A stretch of 64,000 bases of DNA, taken from the NCBI RefSeq assembly GCF_027594745.1, contig NZ_CP110854.1, positions 3,117,501 to 3,181,500 on the forward strand. Reading direction: 5' to 3'. Position 1 is the first letter of the stretch. Every line of letters starts with the position of its first letter. Below, in pieces: positions 60,564 to 64,000 of this stretch. Below the pieces are notes generated by a model, which did no database searches, was not told the origin of the DNA, and saw nothing but the letters and a program-made list of their open reading frames with translations. This DNA is from Saprospira grandis (GTDB lineage Bacteria; Bacteroidota; Bacteroidia; Chitinophagales; Saprospiraceae). Position numbers and translations under genes: made by a program.

Positions 60564-62036
60564 CTAAGACTCAAAAACAATCTTGCCCAGGCGATCATCT
60601 CCTCGATGCTCTTGGCGCAAACGGCTCATTTCCTCTACCTCTTCCTTCAGGCGATCAAAGCGATAGACCAGTTGGTTTTGAGAGTTTAAGCTCGACTCTC
60701 CCCCTAAGTCATGAATCACTTCCTGCATCAGGGCTTCTACCTGCTCCTCCTTGAGTTTCTCCTCGGTTTGGGCTTGGTCGTTGGCCACCTGGGTCAGCAT
60801 CTTTAGACTAATAGGAACACGAACATGCTGAAAGATGACTTTCATCAATCGTTTGCGGGCATTTTCTTGCCGCTGCTTTCGCTTGAGGGGCAAGAGCCTA
60901 AAGTAGCGAAAAGCGGGAATCAAAAAGAAGAGTAGGGAATAAGTAAAGGGAATCGCCCCCAAAACGACTTGGGCCAAAAAGGGACCGTTCGCAATGGGAA
61001 TATCAAATTCGGCAAAAAAGTTAGGCTGGGCCAAAAAGAAGAGCGAAAAAACTAAGTTCAAGCTATTCATGCCCACAATGGCCCAATTTCGTCCAGTTTT
61101 ATTGCCCGTAAGTTCATATTCGGGCTCGTATTCATCCCAATAATAGATAATAGGGGCCTCATCGGGGCGGTTGGCCGAGCGGTTTAGCTGGCTAAAGTCG
61201 CCATAAAGGACCGCAGAACGCTCCGAAATCTTGGCTTGGCCATCATAACGGCCCAAAAGCTCTGTCATAAAGTTTTCGGCTTCATCTCTGCGCCAACCGG
61301 CCAAGGCCTGTAGCTCTGCAGTAGAAACCAAGCCCTTGTTTTCCTTCAGAAAACTGGCCACCTCCTTATGGTTGGCATAGGGATCGGGCTGATAGCGAAC
61401 TGGCCCAAAAATAAAGTCGTAGACAGAGGCCACAAAGCCCTTTTCTTCCTTAGAGCTTTTGCGATTTTTACGCAACTTGGCCAATTGGCCTGGCTTCTCT
61501 ACATAATGTTTATAGGGATAACCATAGTCGTCGCGGCTGCGGTAGGTATAATCATAGCCCAAAATGGTGCTCCACTCAAAAATGGAGATAAAAACTCGAA
61601 AAAGGACCAAAAAGAGCTTGCCCACTCCTCCCGATTTGCTATCATTATCTGAGTTGCCACCCTGAGACAAAAGGCCCACAATCAAAGCGATTAGGATGAC
61701 CACAAAAAGCACAAAATAAATGAGCAGAAACACCGCCGTAACAATGCGATAAAAGATCTTGAAGCCCTTCCAAAACCAATCGGCAAATTCTGCTAGGCGT
61801 TCGCCAAAGCTTTTTTCTGTACGGCGGTGCAGGCCCGTAAAATCATAGATTAAATCGCCATTTTCGGTCACTTTGAGTTTACAATCGTAGCGTTGCATTA
61901 GTTCTCGAATAGCCGATTCGCTCTCAATGATGGGCATACCCGTACTAGCGGCAGCATCCTCTAGGGTAAATTGCTGATTGCTTTTGAGCAAGTATTTTTC
62001 TAGGCGAAGATTGACTTCTTTTTGTTCGTATGACAT
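60564..62036 (-). CDS. Membrane protein with three winged-helix-like modules
   Basis: 490 residues from ATG 62036; the longer frame enters a repeat element. Three similar soluble modules of about 60 residues are seen at 5-66, 222-281 and 405-460. Each has a helical part followed by a strand ending in an aromatic YxF motif (DLIYDF, AVLYGDF, QLVYRF), reminiscent of winged-helix domains. Between them are hydrophobic helices at about 97-124, 141-158, 318-336 and 352-374. A Lys/Gln/Glu-rich coiled tail ends the protein. No family recognised; a membrane-tethered regulator or scaffold is possible. Confidence 0.65.
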   Translation of the reverse strand: MSYEQKEVNLRLEKYLLKSNQQFTLEDAAASTGMPIIESESAIRELMQRYDCKLKVTENGDLIYDFTGLHRRTEKSFGERLAEFADWFWKGFKIFYRIVTAVFLLIYFVLFVVILIALIVGLLSQGGNSDNDSKSGGVGKLFLVLFRVFISIFEWSTILGYDYTYRSRDDYGYPYKHYVEKPGQLAKLRKNRKSSKEEKGFVASVYDFIFGPVRYQPDPYANHKEVASFLKENKGLVSTAELQALAGWRRDEAENFMTELLGRYDGQAKISERSAVLYGDFSQLNRSANRPDEAPIIYYWDEYEPEYELTGNKTGRNWAIVGMNSLNLVFSLFFLAQPNFFAEFDIPIANGPFLAQVVLGAIPFTYSLLFFLIPAFRYFRLLPLKRKQRQENARKRLMKVIFQHVRVPISLKMLTQVANDQAQTEEKLKEEQVEALMQEVIHDLGGESSLNSQNQLVYRFDRLKEEVEEMSRLRQEHRGDDRLGKIVFES

Positions 62037-62073
62037 GGCTCCAATATTTGCGTTCCGAGGCGGCGAAGCCGCC

Positions 62074-62206
62074 GGCTTAGGGATGGATAGCGGTGCCGCG
62101 AAGCGGCAGACCAAAGTTTTTTGAGCGCAGCGAAAAAACTGCAGGGCCGAGCAGACCTGCGAGCCGCGGCACAGCCCGGCCCGCCCGCAGGGCGGGCAAG
62201 CCCCCC
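62074..62206 (-). repeat. Dispersed GC-rich structured element, copy 21 (reverse, subfamily B)
   Basis: GGCTTAGGGATGG to GCAAGCCCCCC then seven A. The long-range pair is GCGG/CCGC, again different on both sides. Central hairpin AGTTTTTTGAGCG/CGAAAAAACT. Confidence 0.86.
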
Positions 62207-62240
62207 AAAAAAACAGCAGCCTAGAAAAATAGACTGCTGC
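62207..62240 (-). terminator. Terminator of the exonuclease gene
   Basis: On the - strand AGCAGTCTA/TAGGCTGCT (one mismatch) followed by seven T, 8 bp after the gene's stop. Confidence 0.7.
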
Positions 62241-62248
62241 ATCTTGTT

Positions 62249-62833
62249 TTAGGTCCAGCCCAATTCCTGGAATAAGGTATAAATTTTTAGGCCCAAATAG
62301 GCATCTGTGGCGGCATAAAAGTTTTGGGCTTGGCTGAGGGGCTCTCGCTCCCAGTTCGAGGTCTGTTGGGATTTTGAAATCCGTTTGCCCAGAAAAATCG
62401 CCGTAAGATTGCGGGCCCCCATTTGCTGAATGCCGTTGGCCTTGGCAATATCGGCAATGTCCTTAAAGCCCTTGGCTTTAAAGGGCCGCAGCCGCTGCAA
62501 ATCGCGGATGTCGTCTCGGAGAGCAGGGCCAGCTTTTACAATTTTGGGGTTCTCGAAGAGGGCCTTGAGGCCATCGCTAAAGCCAGACTTGAGGTTGCGA
62601 ATCAGAAAAACCTTATCGGGCATGGCCAATTGGATGAGCGAAACGGGATGGTATTCTCCCTTGCGAAAAGAGGGTTTGCTTTCGGTATCGAAGCCCAAAA
62701 CCTTGCATTGATTGAGGGCCAAAAGGGCCTCTTCTAGCTGCTCTTCGGTTTCTACGGTAATAATTTCGCCCTCAAAATGCCAGAGGGGAAGTTCGTTGAC
62801 CTCTGCTTTAGAGATCTTGACGGGGTATTGCAT
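62249..62833 (-). CDS. DEDDy 3'-5' exonuclease (RNase D-like)
   Basis: 194 residues. DEDDy motifs: ExoI LGFDTESKP (Asp49, Glu51), ExoII KAGPALRDDIRDLQRL (Asp107/108), and ExoIII YAATD (Tyr173, Asp177). It lacks the HRDC domain of RNase D, matching small 3'-5' exonucleases seen in Bacteroidota. It degrades RNA or DNA from the 3' end; preference unknown. It lies 45 bp downstream of the MoxR gene in the same direction. Confidence 0.88.
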   Translation of the reverse strand: MQYPVKISKAEVNELPLWHFEGEIITVETEEQLEEALLALNQCKVLGFDTESKPSFRKGEYHPVSLIQLAMPDKVFLIRNLKSGFSDGLKALFENPKIVKAGPALRDDIRDLQRLRPFKAKGFKDIADIAKANGIQQMGARNLTAIFLGKRISKSQQTSNWEREPLSQAQNFYAATDAYLGLKIYTLFQELGWT

Positions 62834-62878
62834 GTTAATGAGTTTATTGGGGCCGTTTTATGGCCCAAATGAGGTAGT

Positions 62879-63979
62879 TTAGCTTAGTTCTTTAAAGGCG
62901 CGGTATAAATCGGCCCATTCTTTTCGCTCTTTGACCACCGTTTCTACATATTCTTGCCAAGCTTCTTGGTCTTGGCTGGGGTCTTTGACCACCGCACCAA
63001 TCAGGCTAGAGGCCAAATCTCTGGCCCGCAGTTCGCCATCGCCAAAATGAGCGGCTAGGGCTTGGCCATTATTGACCACCGAAATCGCCTCGGCGGTACT
63101 GAGGGTAGAGCTGGGCTGCTTGATTTTCTGACGGCCATCTTGGGTCACGCCCGAACGCAGTTCTCTAAAAATCGTCACTAGGCGCTCAATCTCTTTGAGT
63201 GGTGCCATTTTGGCGGGAATCTCTAGGGCGGCGCCCAGCTTTTCTACTCGCATTTTGACAATCTTGACCTCCTCTTCCAAAGAAGCGGGCAGGGGCAAAA
63301 TCACGGTATTAAAGCGGCGTTTGAGGGCCGAAGAAAGCTCATTGACGCCCTTGTCGCGGTCGTTGGCCGTGGCAATCAGGTTAAAGCCTTTTTGGGCCTG
63401 AACTTCGGTATTGAGTTCGGGAATCGGCAGTAATTTCTCCGACAGCATCGTAATGAGGGTATCTTGCACATCGGCGGGCACACGGGTCAATTCTTCTAGT
63501 CGGGCAATAGCCCCATCTTGCATCGCCCGCAGCAGGGGAGAGGGCACCAAAGCCTCTGCAGATGGGCCTTTGGCCAACAATTGCGCATAGTTCCAGCTAT
63601 AGCGCATGGCCTCTTCGCCAAGGCCAGCGGTCCCCTGCACCAAATAGGTCGAGCTGCCGCTAATGGCCGCGGCAATATTCTCGCTGACCCATGATTTGGC
63701 CGTACCGGGCACCCCCATCAACAGCAGGGCGCGGTCGGTGGCTAGGGTGGCTACGGCCAGCTCAATCAAGCGGCGGTTGCCAAAATATTTGGGCTCAATT
63801 TCGGTCCCATCTTCCAAGCTTCCGCCCATAACAAACTGCACCACCGCCCAAGGCGAAAGCGCCCAATTATGGGGTTTGGGGTAGCTATCCATTTTTTTGA
63901 GGGCCTTGAGTTCCTCTGCATAAAGCACCTCGGCATGAGGGCGCAACAATTGTTCTGCTGCCTTTTTTCGCTTAGCCAT
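62879..63979 (-). CDS. MoxR-like AAA+ ATPase
   Basis: 366 residues. Walker A GVPGTAKSW (89-97), a Walker-B-region GAIARLEELTRVPADVQDTL in which the usual LLDE is LEE, sensor 1 LIATANDRDKGVNELSSALKRRF, and a C-terminal helical lid. The RavA/MoxR-type ATPases are chaperones often next to a VWA-domain protein. Upstream genes lie beyond the window edge (only 21 bp remain), so the operon context is incomplete. Confidence 0.87.
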   Translation of the reverse strand: MAKRKKAAEQLLRPHAEVLYAEELKALKKMDSYPKPHNWALSPWAVVQFVMGGSLEDGTEIEPKYFGNRRLIELAVATLATDRALLLMGVPGTAKSWVSENIAAAISGSSTYLVQGTAGLGEEAMRYSWNYAQLLAKGPSAEALVPSPLLRAMQDGAIARLEELTRVPADVQDTLITMLSEKLLPIPELNTEVQAQKGFNLIATANDRDKGVNELSSALKRRFNTVILPLPASLEEEVKIVKMRVEKLGAALEIPAKMAPLKEIERLVTIFRELRSGVTQDGRQKIKQPSSTLSTAEAISVVNNGQALAAHFGDGELRARDLASSLIGAVVKDPSQDQEAWQEYVETVVKERKEWADLYRAFKELS

Positions 63980-64000
63980 ATAGTATTGTATTAGATAATC

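Overview
The window looks like chromosome from a marine, gliding-type Bacteroidota, most like the Saprospiraceae (Saprospira). This is inferred from several things. Secreted proteins carry C-terminal type IX secretion (T9SS) sorting domains. Gene starts lack Shine-Dalgarno sequences. One promoter fits the Bacteroidota TTTG-N20-TAnnTTTG consensus. The protein set (Omp28-like, NamZ/DUF1343, MbnP-like, TonB-C and LolA-like proteins) also fits. No rRNA, tRNA, CRISPR array, phage or recognisable transposase was seen.

Layout. 1-7.2 kb: two paralogous giant T9SS surface proteins, the first cut by the left edge. 7.4-12 kb: PDH E2, a secreted NTF2-like protein and a MORN-repeat protein with an in-frame TAG ahead of 61 more coding-like codons. 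12.2-19.5 kb: secreted endonuclease I, Dps, a sugar nucleotidyltransferase coupled to a GH25 lysozyme, and a tandem-AAA protein. 19.5-20.7 kb: non-coding, with a 41-bp tandem hairpin array. 20.7-24.6 kb: ABC exporter operon with a LolA-like protein. 24.7-31.5 kb: ParA, RibD, a DMT transporter, an operon of membrane coiled-coil, LRR and MoxR-type AAA proteins, and thioredoxin. 31.6-44 kb: envelope and cell-wall genes (PBP4, LpxL-type acyltransferase, TonB-C proteins, ApbE, MbnP-like lipoprotein, NamZ, LysM protein, RluA). 44.2-50 kb: an alpha-2-macroglobulin lipoprotein. 50.4-55.1 kb: MarC, a candidate small RNA, etfBA, a voltage-sensor-only membrane protein and FolA. 55.2-59.6 kb: a NUDIX gene, then an operon starting with a FolB-zinc-finger fusion. 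59.6-64 kb: a second hairpin array, a membrane protein with three similar winged-helix-like modules, a DEDD exonuclease and a MoxR AAA ATPase.

The most striking content is non-coding. Twenty-one full copies and two partial copies of one GC-rich element (about 115-205 bp) sit between genes in both orientations, roughly one per 3 kb. Each has a left-arm hairpin, a central hairpin of variable sequence and a small GGCC hairpin. A left tetranucleotide just before CTC and a right tetranucleotide just after CA are complementary in all 21 full copies, although their sequence differs between copies (GGGG/CCCC, CGGG/CCCG, GCAG/CTGC, GCCG/CGGC, GTGG/CCAC, GCGG/CCGC). This compensatory pattern points to a conserved folded RNA or DNA structure. 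Two tandem arrays (19.8-20.2 kb and 60.07-60.33 kb) share a linker-plus-hairpin design and a common GGGGAATCCCC hairpin core. Most long open frames inside these elements are artefacts of their GC content and are not annotated as genes.
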